Source: Paracoccus zeaxanthinifaciens ATCC 21588
Lineage (GTDB): Bacteria > Pseudomonadota > Alphaproteobacteria > Rhodobacterales > Rhodobacteraceae
Direction of reading: 5' to 3'
NCBI RefSeq assembly: GCF_000420145.1
Contig: NZ_ATUJ01000012.1
Coordinates: forward strand, 28,341-92,340
DNA length: 64,000 nucleotides
Below are positions 38,172 to 47,782 of the stretch, piece after piece. Below the pieces are notes generated by a model. It did no database searches. It had not been told where the DNA came from and was given only the letters and a program-made list of their open reading frames with translations. A program made the position numbers and the translations under genes. Positions within the stretch are counted from its first letter, which is position 1, and each line of letters opens with the position of its first letter.

Positions 38172-38201
38172 TTCCCTTGCTCCTTCTGAGCGGGCGGTCC
38201 G

Positions 38202-38510
38202 TCAGGCCGCGCGGATGTCGAACACGCTGTCCATGCGGGTCAGGCGGAACACCCTTTCGACATTCGGGGTCAGGGCCAGCAGCACCAGCGGCAGGCTTTC
38301 GGGCAGGCCCTTGCGCACGGCGATCATGGCGCCCAGGCCCGAACTGTCCATGAACTCGACCCGCGCCATGTCCAGGTGGACGGGCTTGCGGTTGCGGTTC
38401 ACGATCTCGCGCAGCTTGTCCTTGAACTGGGTGGCGATGGCCGCGTCGATGCGCGGCTCGTTCACGCTGATATGGAGGTGGCTGTCCACATCCTCGACGA
38501 TGAACTGCAT
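38202..38510 (-). CDS. STAS-domain anti-sigma-factor antagonist
   Basis: 102 residues, a single STAS domain like SpoIIAA/RsbV. The phosphorylatable serine motif is MDSSGLGAM within DMARVEFMDSSG. It is expected to bind the RsbW-like kinase encoded next and release a target when unphosphorylated. ATG 38510 is taken from MQFIVEDVDSHLHI. Divergent from the Anbu-locus ATP-grasp gene across 278 bases. Confidence 0.84.
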   Translation of the reverse strand: MQFIVEDVDSHLHISVNEPRIDAAIATQFKDKLREIVNRNRKPVHLDMARVEFMDSSGLGAMIAVRKGLPESLPLVLLALTPNVERVFRLTRMDSVFDIRAA

Positions 38511-38741
38511 GTGCGGGGCCTTTCCTTGATGGGTCGGGGGCAGCCTAGCCCGGATCGGGTTAAGCGCGGGTAACCGCCGGCCCACCCTTTGCCGCGCATT
38601 TTAACCATCCCGCCCGGTGCGATCGCTGCCCGTTCGATGGGCAGACCCCTTGAACGAAAGCGGGTTTTCTGCGCTGCATGGGGGTGATCTGCGGAACGGA
38701 CAGGCATCCGGCGGGGTTCCCCTGTGGACTTCGCCGGGGGG

Positions 38742-38767
38742 CTTTCCGATCATCGATCGGCGGAAAG
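38742..38767. promoter_or_regulatory. Inverted repeat upstream of the Anbu-locus ATP-grasp gene
   Basis: ctttccg at 38742-38748 pairs with cggaaag at 38761-38767, and inside it ccgatc (38746-38751) pairs with gatcgg (38755-38760) around atc. It lies 21 bases before the ATP-grasp start in the 278-base divergent spacer. It may be an operator or leader hairpin. No other gene or RNA is visible in this spacer. Confidence 0.4.
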
Positions 38768-38788
38768 GCGCGAAAGACTGGGGGACAG

Positions 38789-40198
38789 ATGAGCCATTAC
38801 AACGAGATGTTCGAGGGCGACGCCGTCCGGGACCCCTATGCGCGGCTCAGCCAATGGGTCGCGACCATGCCCGACGATTTCCGCCAGATGAAGCAGGCCG
38901 AGGCCGAGGAGCTGTTCCGCCGCATCGGCATCACCTTCGCCGTCTATGGCGAAGGCGGCGACCCCGACCGCCTGATCCCCTTCGACATGATGCCCCGCGT
39001 CTTCGAACAGGCCGAGTGGCGCAAGCTGGAACGCGGCATCAAGCAGCGTGCCCGCGCGCTGAACGCCTTCCTGCGCGACGTCTATGGCCGAGGAGAGATC
39101 ATCCGCGCGGGCCGCATCCCCGCGCGCCTCGTCTATCAGAACGAGGCCTACGAGAAGGCGGTCGTCGGTGTCGTGCCGCCGCGCGGCGTCTACAGCCACA
39201 TCATCGGCGTGGACCTGGTGCGGACCGGCAAGGACGAGTTCTACGTGCTGGAGGACAATTGCCGCACGCCGTCCGGCGTCAGCTACATGCTGGAGAACCG
39301 CGAGATCATGATGCGCATGTTCCCGCAGCTGTTCCGCCACAACCGGATCGAGCCGGTGGACCAGTATCCCGCCCTGCTGCGCCGCACGCTGGAATCGGTC
39401 GCCCCGCCCAAATGCACCGACCGCCCGACCTGCGTGATCCTGACGCCCGGGCATTTCAACAGCGCATATTACGAACACAGCTTCCTTGCGAACCTGATGG
39501 GGGTCGAACTGGTCGAGGGGCAGGACCTCTTCGTGGATGGCGAATTCGTCTACATGCGCACGACGACCGGTCCGCGGCGCGTCGACGTGATCTATCGCCG
39601 GATCGACGATCCGTTCCTCGACCCTTTATGCTTCCGACCCGACAGCATGCTGGGGATCCCGGGGCTGATGGACGTCTATCGTTCGGGCGGGGTGTCGATC
39701 TGCTCGGCGCCCGGCGCGGGCGTGGCGGACGACAAGGCGATCTATACCTTCGTGCCCGAAATGGTCCGCTTCTACCTGGGAGAGGAGCCGATCCTGAACA
39801 ACGTCCAGACCTGGACGCTGTGGAAGGACGACGACTACAGGTACGTGATGGAGAACCTGCCCGACCTGGTGGTCAAGGAGGTTCACGGATCGGGCGGATA
39901 CGGCATGCTGGTCGGCCCGAAATCCACCAAGGAGGAGATCGAGCATTTCCGCCGCAAGATCGAGGCCAATCCCTCGAACTATATCGCGCAGCCGACCCTG
40001 TCGCTGTCCACCTGCCCCACCTTCGTCGAAGAAGGCATCGCGCCGCGTCACGTGGACCTGCGCCCCTATTGCCTGTGCGGCGACCGGATCGAGCTGGTGC
40101 CGGGCGGCCTGACCCGCGTGGCCCTGCGCGAGGGCAGCCTTGTCGTGAACTCGTCGCAGGGCGGGGGCGTCAAGGATACCTGGGTGCTGTCGGAATGA
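38789..40198 (+). CDS. Circularly permuted ATP-grasp protein (Anbu-locus amidoligase)
   Basis: 469 residues of the DUF404/DUF407 type. Blocks include RGIKQRARALNAFLRDVYG, YVLEDNCRTPSGVSYMLENR and VVKEVHGSGGYGMLVGPKS, with the late SLSTCPTFVEEGIAPRHVDLRPY. The fold predicts ATP-dependent amide-bond formation, probably on a peptide or small molecule. Genes of this type travel with alpha-E, transglutaminase and Anbu genes, as here. GGGGGACAG precedes the ATG. The alpha-E gene follows 14 bases later. Confidence 0.88.
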   Translation: MSHYNEMFEGDAVRDPYARLSQWVATMPDDFRQMKQAEAEELFRRIGITFAVYGEGGDPDRLIPFDMMPRVFEQAEWRKLERGIKQRARALNAFLRDVYGRGEIIRAGRIPARLVYQNEAYEKAVVGVVPPRGVYSHIIGVDLVRTGKDEFYVLEDNCRTPSGVSYMLENREIMMRMFPQLFRHNRIEPVDQYPALLRRTLESVAPPKCTDRPTCVILTPGHFNSAYYEHSFLANLMGVELVEGQDLFVDGEFVYMRTTTGPRRVDVIYRRIDDPFLDPLCFRPDSMLGIPGLMDVYRSGGVSICSAPGAGVADDKAIYTFVPEMVRFYLGEEPILNNVQTWTLWKDDDYRYVMENLPDLVVKEVHGSGGYGMLVGPKSTKEEIEHFRRKIEANPSNYIAQPTLSLSTCPTFVEEGIAPRHVDLRPYCLCGDRIELVPGGLTRVALREGSLVVNSSQGGGVKDTWVLSE

Positions 40199-40212
40199 GG
40201 GGAAGATCGACC

Positions 40213-41169
40213 ATGCTCAGCCGCACCGCATCGAACCTGTTCTGGATGGGTCGCCACCTGGAACGCGCCGAAACCGCCGCCCGCCTTCTGGACGTGGGCC
40301 AGCGCATCACGCTGCTGCCCAATACCGATGCGGGCTACCAGAACGAGTGGAACTCGCTTCTGCAGGCATCCGGCACATCGGCCGTCTTCGCCCAGAAATA
40401 CGGCGAGGCCACGCAGGAGAAGATCGAGGAATTCATCTTCTTCGACCGCGACAACCCGTCATCCGTCGTCAGCTGCATCGAGAAGGCCCGCGAATCCGGC
40501 CGCATCGTGCGGACCGCGCTGACCAGCCAGGTCTGGGACGCGCTGAACGTGACCTATCAGGAACTGCGCCGGATCGAGCGGACCCCGCGAGAGAAGCTGG
40601 ACACGGCCAAGCTGACCGATTTCACAACCGGCCACACCTCGACCGTGCGCGGCGCGATCAACGCGACGCAGCTGCGCAACGACGGCTGGCATTTCATGAA
40701 TCTCGGTTACAGCCTGGAACGCGCGGATGCGACGGCGCGGCTGCTGGACGTGAAGTATTTCGTGCTGCTTCCACGGATCGAATTCGTCGGCTCGGGGCTG
40801 GACAGCTATCAGTGGCAGGTGATCCTGCGGGCGCTGTCGGCGCATCGGGCCTATCACTGGGCCTATGGCGGCGACATCACCGCCGGTCGCGTGGCCGATT
40901 TCCTGATCCTGAACGGCGAGAGCCCGCGCTCGCTCATCACCTCGCTCTACGAGGCGGTTTGGCACCTGGAAGGGCTGGCGCGCCGCTATGGTCCCGACGT
41001 GCCCGCGACCGCCCGCGACAAGGCGCGCGAGGTGCAGGAGGCGCTGCAGGAACGCGACATCGAGATGATCTTCGACGAGGGGCTGCACGAATTCCTCAGC
41101 TGGTTCATCGGAGAGCTGGCCGCCGTGTCGGCGCTGGTGCATCAGGACTTTCTGCTTGGGGGGGCCTGA
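40213..41169 (+). CDS. Alpha-E domain protein of the Anbu locus
   Basis: 318 residues, an all-helical protein of the alpha-E (DUF403) family. It begins MLSRTASNLFWMGRHLERAETAARLLD and has HRAYHWAYGGDITAGRVADFLI and LEGLARRYGPDVPAT later. The biochemical role is unknown; it always accompanies the permuted ATP-grasp protein and is thought to work with it. AGGGGAA lies ahead of the ATG. The transglutaminase gene starts six bases after the stop. Confidence 0.87.
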   Translation: MLSRTASNLFWMGRHLERAETAARLLDVGQRITLLPNTDAGYQNEWNSLLQASGTSAVFAQKYGEATQEKIEEFIFFDRDNPSSVVSCIEKARESGRIVRTALTSQVWDALNVTYQELRRIERTPREKLDTAKLTDFTTGHTSTVRGAINATQLRNDGWHFMNLGYSLERADATARLLDVKYFVLLPRIEFVGSGLDSYQWQVILRALSAHRAYHWAYGGDITAGRVADFLILNGESPRSLITSLYEAVWHLEGLARRYGPDVPATARDKAREVQEALQERDIEMIFDEGLHEFLSWFIGELAAVSALVHQDFLLGGA

Positions 41170-41174
41170 AGGCC

Positions 41175-41984
41175 ATGAAGCTGCGCATTTCGCACGAGAC
41201 GACCTATCGCTATGACAGGCCCATCCGGAACCTGATCCAGAGCCTGCGCCTGACCCCTTCGATCTACGAGGGGCAGAAGGTGCTGCAATGGCAGATCGAC
41301 CTGCCGGGCGGGGTGCGCGGCCCCGGCTTCCGCGACGGGGCGGGCGACTGGATCGAGGGCTGGACCCTGCGCGGTCCCACCGACGAGGTGACCGTCCGCA
41401 TCGAGGGGCGCATCGACACCCGCGACACCGCCGGCGTCCTGCGCGGCCACCGGGAAATGATCCACCCGCTGGCCTACATGCGCGAGACGCAGGTGACGCG
41501 CGCCGATCCGGGCCTGCGCGAGCTGGCGGCATCGGTCACTCAGCAGGGCGACGTGCTGAACCTTGCCCACGCCCTGTCCCGCGCCGTCAGCGAGGCCATC
41601 ACCTTCCGCCCCGGCGTCACCGAATCGCGCACCACCGCCGCCGAGGCCCTGGCCCTTGGCGAAGGCGTCTGCCAGGATCACACCCACGCCCTGATCGCCG
41701 TGGCCCGCACGCGCGACATCCCGGCACGTTACGTTTCGGGCTATCTGCATTCGACCATCGACGGCGAACCCCATGACGCGGCCCATGCCTGGGCCGAGCT
41801 GCATGTCGAGGGGCTGGGCTGGGTCGGCTTCGATGCCGCCAACAGCTGCTGCCCGGACGAACGCTATGTCCGGCTGGGCTCGGGGCTGAACGCATCCGAT
41901 GCCGCGCCCATCCGGGGCATCGCGACGGGCGGCGGCGCCGAGGATCTGGATGTGCGCGTCCAGGTCGAGGAAATGGCCCAGTAA
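41175..41984 (+). CDS. Transglutaminase-like cysteine protease of the Anbu locus
   Basis: 269 residues. An N-terminal Ig-like/bacterial transglutaminase-associated domain opens with LRISHETTYRYDRPI. The catalytic triad is visible: Cys in GVCQDHTHA (about 172-180), His in AHAWAEL and Asp in VGFDAAN. The fold can cleave or form amide bonds, which fits a locus with an ATP-grasp ligase and the Anbu peptidase. It follows the alpha-E gene by six bases. Confidence 0.88.
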   Translation: MKLRISHETTYRYDRPIRNLIQSLRLTPSIYEGQKVLQWQIDLPGGVRGPGFRDGAGDWIEGWTLRGPTDEVTVRIEGRIDTRDTAGVLRGHREMIHPLAYMRETQVTRADPGLRELAASVTQQGDVLNLAHALSRAVSEAITFRPGVTESRTTAAEALALGEGVCQDHTHALIAVARTRDIPARYVSGYLHSTIDGEPHDAAHAWAELHVEGLGWVGFDAANSCCPDERYVRLGSGLNASDAAPIRGIATGGGAEDLDVRVQVEEMAQ

Positions 41985-42001
41985 CTGTCCGAAAGGCACG
42001 A

Positions 42002-42030
42002 TTGCACAGCCCGTCGCATGGCCCTAGCTT
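42002..42030 (+). promoter_or_regulatory. Candidate promoter of the Anbu gene
   Basis: TTGCAC at 42002-42007 and TAGCTT at 42025-42030, 17 bases apart, in the 82-base gap after the transglutaminase gene. It suggests that the Anbu peptidase can also be expressed alone. Confidence 0.35.
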
Positions 42031-42066
42031 GGCCGACGATCTGAAGATGCCGAAATGGAATTCCCG

Positions 42067-42792
42067 ATGACCTATTGCGTCGGACTGAAACTGAACGAGG
42101 GGCTGGTCCTCCTGTCGGACACCCGCACCAATGCGGGGCTCGACAACATCTCGTGCTATCGCAAGATGTTCCTGTGGGAGGAGCCGGGCGAACGCGTGAT
42201 CGCGATCATGACCGCCGGTTCGCTGTCGGTCACCCAGACGACCATCGCCCGCCTGGACGAGGCGATCGAGGACGATTTCGCGGACGAGACCACCTCGATC
42301 ATGCGCGCGCCCAGCATGCTGCGCGTGGCCACGATCATCGGCGACACCCTGTCGCGCACCCGGCGAGAGATCGCGGACCAGCATCGCGACCTCAAGCAGC
42401 AGGCATCCGCCAGCATGATCGTCGCCGGCCAGCGCAAGGGCGGGGACATGCGCCTGTTCCTCATCTATCCCGAGGGGAACTTCATCGAGGCGACCGAGGA
42501 CACGCCCTTCCTGCAGATCGGCGAACACAAATACGGCAAGCCCATCCTTGACCGCGTCGTCACCCCGGAAACCAGCCTGGCCGACGCGCAGAAGGCCGTG
42601 CTGCTGTCGATGGATTCGACGCTGCGGTCGAACCTGTCGGTGGGGATGCCGCTGGACCTGACGCTGATCCGCAAGGACGAATGCCGCATCGGCAGCCAGC
42701 GCCGCATCCAGGACGGCGATCCCGATTTCGCCGAGATGAGCGCGGCATGGTCCGCCGCCCTGCGCGACAGTTTCACCAAGGTCACGCTCTGA
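42067..42792 (+). CDS. Anbu (proteasome-like) peptidase
   Basis: 241 residues, the ancestral beta-subunit (Anbu/BPH-related) of the Ntn hydrolases. With Met removed, Thr1 is the nucleophile in TYCVGLKLNEGLVLLSDTRT, Asp17 falls in LSDTRT and Lys32 in SCYRKM, as in proteasome subunits. ATG 42067 is chosen over ATG 42055 because only this start exposes Thr1. Anbu forms ring or helical assemblies; its substrate is unknown. It is the last gene of the ATP-grasp, alpha-E and transglutaminase locus. Confidence 0.9.
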   Translation: MTYCVGLKLNEGLVLLSDTRTNAGLDNISCYRKMFLWEEPGERVIAIMTAGSLSVTQTTIARLDEAIEDDFADETTSIMRAPSMLRVATIIGDTLSRTRREIADQHRDLKQQASASMIVAGQRKGGDMRLFLIYPEGNFIEATEDTPFLQIGEHKYGKPILDRVVTPETSLADAQKAVLLSMDSTLRSNLSVGMPLDLTLIRKDECRIGSQRRIQDGDPDFAEMSAAWSAALRDSFTKVTL

Positions 42793-42853
42793 CGCGTTGA
42801 TGCCCCCTGCCCGGCGCGCTACCAATATCTGGCAACGCACCGGGGGGACATCC

Positions 42854-45130
42854 ATGACCGACAAGACCAGCCGCAGGACGCGCATCACACCCGAAGAGGC
42901 GCTGGCCTACCACATGGAGCCGCGCCCCGGGAAATACGACATCGTGGCCTCGACGCCGATGACCACGCAGCGCGACCTGTCCCTGGCCTACAGCCCCGGC
43001 GTGGCCGTTCCCGTCGAGGCGATCGCCGAGCGCCCGGAAACCGCCTACGACTATACCACCAAGGGCAACATGGTCGCGGTGATCAGCAACGGCACCGCGA
43101 TCCTGGGGCTGGGGAACCTGGGCGCGCTGGCCTCGAAGCCGGTGATGGAGGGCAAGGCGGTGCTGTTCAAGCGCTTTGCCGACGTGAACGCCATCGATAT
43201 CGAGCTGGACACCGAGGACCCCGACGAGATCGTCAACGCCGTCCGCCTGATGGGCCCGACCTTCGGGGGCATCAACCTCGAGGACATCAAGGCGCCCGAA
43301 TGCTTCATCATCGAAAGCCGCCTGAAAGAGATGATGGACATCCCCGTCTTCCACGACGACCAGCACGGCACGGCGGTGATCTGCGCCGCGGGCCTCATCA
43401 ACGCGCTGGAACTGTCGGGCAAGAAGATCCAGGATGTGCGCATCGTGCTGAACGGCGCGGGCGCGGCGGGGATCGCCTGCCTCGAACTGCTCAAGGCGAT
43501 GGGCGCGGGGCATGACAACTGCATCATGTGCGACACCAAGGGCGTCATCTATTCGGGCCGGACCGAGGGGATGAACCAGTGGAAATCGGCCCATGCCGCC
43601 GTGACCGAGGCCCGCACGCTGGAAGACGCCATGAAGGGCGCCGACGTGTTCCTGGGCGTCAGCGCCAAGGGCGCCGTCACCCAGGAGATGGTGCAGTCCA
43701 TGGCCGAGAACCCGGTCATCTTCGCCATGGCGAACCCCGATCCGGAAATCACCCCCGAGGATGCCCATGCCGTCCGCCCCGACGCCATCGTGGCCACGGG
43801 GCGCAGCGACTATCCCAACCAGGTGAACAACGTCCTGGGCTTCCCCTACCTGTTCCGGGGCGCGCTGGACATCCATGCCCGCGCCATCAACGACGAGATG
43901 AAGATCGCCTGCGCCGAGGCACTTGCCCGCCTGGCCCGCGAGGATGTCCCCGACGAGGTCGCCGTCGCCTATGGCCGCAAGCTGCAGTTCGGGCGCGACT
44001 ACATCATCCCGACGCCCTTCGACCCGCGCCTGATCCATGTCGTGCCGCCCGCCGTCGCGCGTGCGGGCATGGATACGGGCGTCGCGCGCCGCCCGATCAT
44101 CGACATGGACGGCTATGTCCAGTCGCTCAAGAACCGGATGGACCCGACCGCCGCGATCCTTCAGGGCATCCATGCCCGTGCCCGTGCCAAGCAGGCCCGC
44201 ATGATCTTTGCCGAAGGGGACGATCCGCGCGTCCTGCGCGCCGCCGTGTCATGGACCCGTACCGGCATGGGCCAGGCGCTGGTCGTCGGCCGCGAGACCG
44301 AGGTCAAGGCCGAGCTGGAGGCCCTGGGGCTGGGCGACGCGATGCGAGAGATCACCGTGGTCAACGCCGCCAATACCCGCCATCTCGAGACCTATCACCA
44401 GTTCCTGTACGAACGCCTGCAGCGCAAGGGCGTCGACCGCGAGGACGCGATCAAGCTGGCCAATCGCGACCGCCACATCTTTGCCGCGCTGATGCTGGCG
44501 CATGGGCATGGCGACGGGCTGGTCACGGGGGCCACGCGCAAGAACGCGCCCGTGCTGGCCCAGATCGGCCATGTCTTCGACGTGCGCCCGCAGGACGGCG
44601 CGGTGGGCATCACCGCCGTGCTGCATCGGGGCCGCATCGTGCTGATCGGCGACACGCTGGTCCATGAATGGCCCGAAGCCGAGGATCTGGCCGATATCGC
44701 GACCAGCGGCGCGGCGGTCGCGCGGGGGCTCGGCCTCGATCCGCGTGTGGCGTTCCTGTCCTTCTCGAACTTCGGCTATCCGGTCAGCGAACGCGCCCGC
44801 AAGATGGCCGAGGCGACCGAGGTGCTGGACCGCCGTGGCGTCGATTTCGAATACGAGGGCGAGATGACGGTGGACGTGGCGCTGAACCCGGAATCCGCCG
44901 CGCGCTATCCCTTCAGCCGACTGACGGGGGCGGCGAACGTGCTGGTGGTGCCCGCGCGGCACTCGGCCTCGATCTCGGTCAAGCTGCTGCAGGAGATGGC
45001 GGGCGCGACCGTGATCGGCCCGATCCTGACCGGGGTGCCGAAGCCGATCCAGATCTGCTCGACCACCTCGACGGTCAGCGACATCCTGAACATGGCCGCG
45101 ATCGCCGCGGGCGGCCTGGGCGAGCGCTAG
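42854..45130 (+). CDS. maeB: NADP-dependent malic enzyme (MaeB type)
   Basis: 758 residues. Malic-enzyme N-terminal and NAD(P)-binding domains occupy about 1-430 (SLAYSPGVAVP, KGNMVAVISNGTAILGLGN, VFHDDQHGTAVICAAGL, LNGAGAAGIACLELL). A C-terminal phosphotransacetylase-like domain (about 440-758) has SASISVKLLQEMAGATVIGP and is regulatory in this family. It decarboxylates malate to pyruvate. ATG 42854 has GGGGGGACA upstream. A weak TTGATG/TACCAA promoter-like pair (42797-42825) lies ahead. Confidence 0.95.
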   Translation: MTDKTSRRTRITPEEALAYHMEPRPGKYDIVASTPMTTQRDLSLAYSPGVAVPVEAIAERPETAYDYTTKGNMVAVISNGTAILGLGNLGALASKPVMEGKAVLFKRFADVNAIDIELDTEDPDEIVNAVRLMGPTFGGINLEDIKAPECFIIESRLKEMMDIPVFHDDQHGTAVICAAGLINALELSGKKIQDVRIVLNGAGAAGIACLELLKAMGAGHDNCIMCDTKGVIYSGRTEGMNQWKSAHAAVTEARTLEDAMKGADVFLGVSAKGAVTQEMVQSMAENPVIFAMANPDPEITPEDAHAVRPDAIVATGRSDYPNQVNNVLGFPYLFRGALDIHARAINDEMKIACAEALARLAREDVPDEVAVAYGRKLQFGRDYIIPTPFDPRLIHVVPPAVARAGMDTGVARRPIIDMDGYVQSLKNRMDPTAAILQGIHARARAKQARMIFAEGDDPRVLRAAVSWTRTGMGQALVVGRETEVKAELEALGLGDAMREITVVNAANTRHLETYHQFLYERLQRKGVDREDAIKLANRDRHIFAALMLAHGHGDGLVTGATRKNAPVLAQIGHVFDVRPQDGAVGITAVLHRGRIVLIGDTLVHEWPEAEDLADIATSGAAVARGLGLDPRVAFLSFSNFGYPVSERARKMAEATEVLDRRGVDFEYEGEMTVDVALNPESAARYPFSRLTGAANVLVVPARHSASISVKLLQEMAGATVIGPILTGVPKPIQICSTTSTVSDILNMAAIAAGGLGER

Positions 45131-46008
45131 GCCCGCCCCTCGCGTTCGAACTGGCGCTGCCGGTCGCGGAACCTCTCGCGGTCGGCATCGCTGTATTCGT
45201 CGGCGCAATGCGGGCAGCAGACGCCCAATTCGAAGGCCGGATGCGCGCGGTCCGCGTCCGAGATCGGGCGCCTGCAGGCATGGCACATGCCGTGGCTGCC
45301 CTGCTCCAGGCCGTGCTTCAGGCTGACGCGCTGGTCGAAGACGAAGCATTCGCCCTGCCACTTGCTGTCGGCCTCGGGGATCTCCTCGAGATATTTCAGG
45401 ATGCCGCCCTGGAGGTGATGCACCTCGGGGACGCCCTGGGACATCAGGAAGTTCGTCGACTTCTCGCAGCGGATGCCGCCCGTGCAGAACATCGCGATGC
45501 GCTTGCCCTCGAAGCGGTGGGCGTTCTCGGCCCACCAGGCGGGAAAGTCGCGGAAGCTGGCCGTGCCCGGATCGACCGCGCCCTCGAAGGTGCCGATCGC
45601 GACCTCGTAATCGTTGCGGGTGTCGATCACCGCGACATCGGGGGCGGATATCAGGGCGTTCCAGTCGCGCGGCGCGACATAGCGGCCGACCGATGCGGTG
45701 GGGTCCACATCGGGCTGCCCCATCGTCACGATCTCCTGCTTGAGGCGGACCTTCATGCGGGCGAAGGGCGGCTGGTCGGCATGGCTGGCCTTCCATTCGA
45801 GGCCCTCGAAGCCGGGCCAGGACCGCAGATGCGCGATTACCGCGTCGATCCCGTCGCGCGGGCCTGCGATGGTGCCGTTCACCCCCTCGCGGGCCAGAAG
45901 CAGCGTGCCGCACAGGCCCTGCGCCAGGCACAGGTCCAGAAGCGGTCCGCGCATTGCGGCCGGATCGGGAAGACGGGCGAAATGATAGAGTGCGGCGACT
46001 GTCAGCAT
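45127..46008 (-). CDS. trhO: tRNA uridine(34) hydroxylase TrhO (rhodanese-type)
   Basis: 293 residues. An N-terminal ferredoxin-like domain is followed by a rhodanese domain with the active Cys in FCTGGIRCEKS, and a C-terminal Cys-rich stretch (MCHACRRP and VCCPHCADEY) that may bind zinc. TrhO uses oxygen to hydroxylate uridine 34 of certain tRNAs. Its stop overlaps the convergent malic-enzyme end by four bases. Confidence 0.92.
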   Translation of the reverse strand: MLTVAALYHFARLPDPAAMRGPLLDLCLAQGLCGTLLLAREGVNGTIAGPRDGIDAVIAHLRSWPGFEGLEWKASHADQPPFARMKVRLKQEIVTMGQPDVDPTASVGRYVAPRDWNALISAPDVAVIDTRNDYEVAIGTFEGAVDPGTASFRDFPAWWAENAHRFEGKRIAMFCTGGIRCEKSTNFLMSQGVPEVHHLQGGILKYLEEIPEADSKWQGECFVFDQRVSLKHGLEQGSHGMCHACRRPISDADRAHPAFELGVCCPHCADEYSDADRERFRDRQRQFEREGRA

Positions 46009-46051
46009 GGGCAGGGGCCATAGCGGCCCCCGCCCCTTCGCGCAAGCGTTC

Positions 46052-47647
46052 TCAGAACTGCAGGCCCAGTGCCAGCCCGCCCAGAAGCCAGGTCAGGCCG
46101 GTGATCAGCAGGATGCCCACGATGTTCAGCACGATGCCGCCGCGCGCCATCTGCCCGATGGTGACGGTGCCCGTGCCGAAGACGATGGCATTGGGCGGCG
46201 TGCCGACCGGCAGCATGAAGGCGCAGGTGGCGGCCAGCGCGGCCGGGATCAGCAGCGTCATCGCATCCGCGCCGATGCCCAGCGCGACGCCGCCCAGGAT
46301 CGGGATGAAGGTCGCGGCTGTGGCCGTGTTCGACGTCACCTCGGTCAGGAACAGGATGATCGTGACGACGGCACCGACCAGCAGCACGGTCGGCAGCGTT
46401 CCAAGGCCCGTGACCTGTTCGCCGAACCACACGTCCAGCCCCGAGGCCGCGACCGCCGATGCCAGGCTGAGACCGCCGCCGAACAGCAGCAGCACGCCCC
46501 AGGGCAGCCCGGTTTCCGCGTCCTTCCATTCCAGCACCATGTTGCCCTGCCGGTCGCCCGGCAGCAGGAACATCACGAGGCCCGCACCGATGGCGATGGC
46601 CGTGTCGTCCAGCGCGTCCAGCCAGGGCGCGGCGGCCCTGATCGCGGGGAAGGATGCCAGAAGCCCCGGCACGACCCACAGGAAGGCCGCGCCCAGGAAG
46701 ACGAACAGGACCATGCGTTCACCCTTGGACAGGCCGCCCAGGCCGCGCAGCTGGTCCTCGATCATCTGGCGACCGCCCGGGATTTCCGGCAGGTCGAAGC
46801 GATAGAGCACCTTGGTCATCAGCAGCCATGCGATGATGATGAAGCTGAACGCCGCCGGGGTGCCCAGGATCATCCATTGCAGGAAGCCGATGTCGCGGCC
46901 CAGCTGGTCGCTGGCATAGCCCGCGACGATGGCGTTGGGCGGGCTGCCCAGCAGCGTGCCCAGACCGCCCATCGAGGCCGCCCATGCGATCGACAGCACG
47001 AGGCAGACGCCGAAGGCGCGGATGTTCGGGTCGGTGACCGCCTGGCTGATCGTCTGCCCGTCGCGCAGCGCGGCCTCGGCATCGGTGCCCGACTGCTTCG
47101 ATCCGCGCTCGATCACCAGCGACAGGACCGACATGCCGATGGGCAGCATCATCAGCGTGGTGGCGGTGTTCGACACCCACATAGACAGGAAGCCGGTGGC
47201 CAGCATCATGCCCAGCACGATCCGCGTCGGCGCCACGCCGACCTTGTTCAGCGTCATCAGCGCGATGCGCGTGTGCAGGTGCCATTTCTCCATCGCGATC
47301 GCGATCAGGAACCCTCCCAGGAACAGGAACACGATCGAACTGGCATAGGGCGCCGTCGCCTGCCCCACGGTCGTTTCCGTCATGGCCGGGATCAGCACGA
47401 TCGGCAGCAGCGCGGTGGCCGAAAGCGGGATCGCCTCGGTCATCCACCAGACCGCCATCAGCGTGCCGATGGCCGCCACGATGCGGGCGTCCGCCGACAG
47501 CCCCTCCTGCCCGCCCAGCAGCAGCCAGACCAGCAGCGCAAGGCCCAGGCCCAGCCCGCGCAACCCCCAGGTCATCGCGGCCGAGCGGACCGGCACCTCG
47601 TTCTCGTCATACCCGACGGGTTGGTGCAATTCATCCTTGATGCCCAT
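46052..47647 (-). CDS. SLC13/DASS family anion transporter
   Basis: 531 residues with about 12 hydrophobic segments. The two SNT-type substrate motifs are in MWVSNTATTLMMLPIG and VTSNTATAATFIPIL, with LGSPPNAIVAG and PVGTPPNAIVFG loops, typical of sodium-coupled dicarboxylate or sulfate carriers. The substrate (succinate/malate versus sulfate) is not decided by sequence alone. GGAGGA is before ATG 47647. Divergent from nicotinamidase with 135 bases between. Confidence 0.9.
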   Translation of the reverse strand: MGIKDELHQPVGYDENEVPVRSAAMTWGLRGLGLGLALLVWLLLGGQEGLSADARIVAAIGTLMAVWWMTEAIPLSATALLPIVLIPAMTETTVGQATAPYASSIVFLFLGGFLIAIAMEKWHLHTRIALMTLNKVGVAPTRIVLGMMLATGFLSMWVSNTATTLMMLPIGMSVLSLVIERGSKQSGTDAEAALRDGQTISQAVTDPNIRAFGVCLVLSIAWAASMGGLGTLLGSPPNAIVAGYASDQLGRDIGFLQWMILGTPAAFSFIIIAWLLMTKVLYRFDLPEIPGGRQMIEDQLRGLGGLSKGERMVLFVFLGAAFLWVVPGLLASFPAIRAAAPWLDALDDTAIAIGAGLVMFLLPGDRQGNMVLEWKDAETGLPWGVLLLFGGGLSLASAVAASGLDVWFGEQVTGLGTLPTVLLVGAVVTIILFLTEVTSNTATAATFIPILGGVALGIGADAMTLLIPAALAATCAFMLPVGTPPNAIVFGTGTVTIGQMARGGIVLNIVGILLITGLTWLLGGLALGLQF

Positions 47648-47726
47648 GGACAATCCTCCGTTAGCGCCTTGCAGATACTGCATCGCAGTCGCTGCTGCAT
47701 CCGGAATCTTCAAGGTGGCCGAAGGC

Positions 47727-47755
47727 TTGACCGCGCCCTGTCGCAACGTCTTACT
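47727..47755 (+). promoter_or_regulatory. Candidate promoter of pncA
   Basis: TTGACC at 47727-47732 and CTTACT at 47750-47755 with a 17-base spacer. It would start transcription near 47762, about 20 bases before the nicotinamidase ATG. Confidence 0.45.
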
Positions 47756-47782
47756 GGCCCGACCCATTGCAGGAGGCCGCAG

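Noticed and set aside
42067..42792. HslV or a true 20S proteasome beta subunit
   Set aside because: No HslU, alpha subunit or ATPase is adjacent, while the ATP-grasp/alpha-E/transglutaminase neighbours are those of Anbu.
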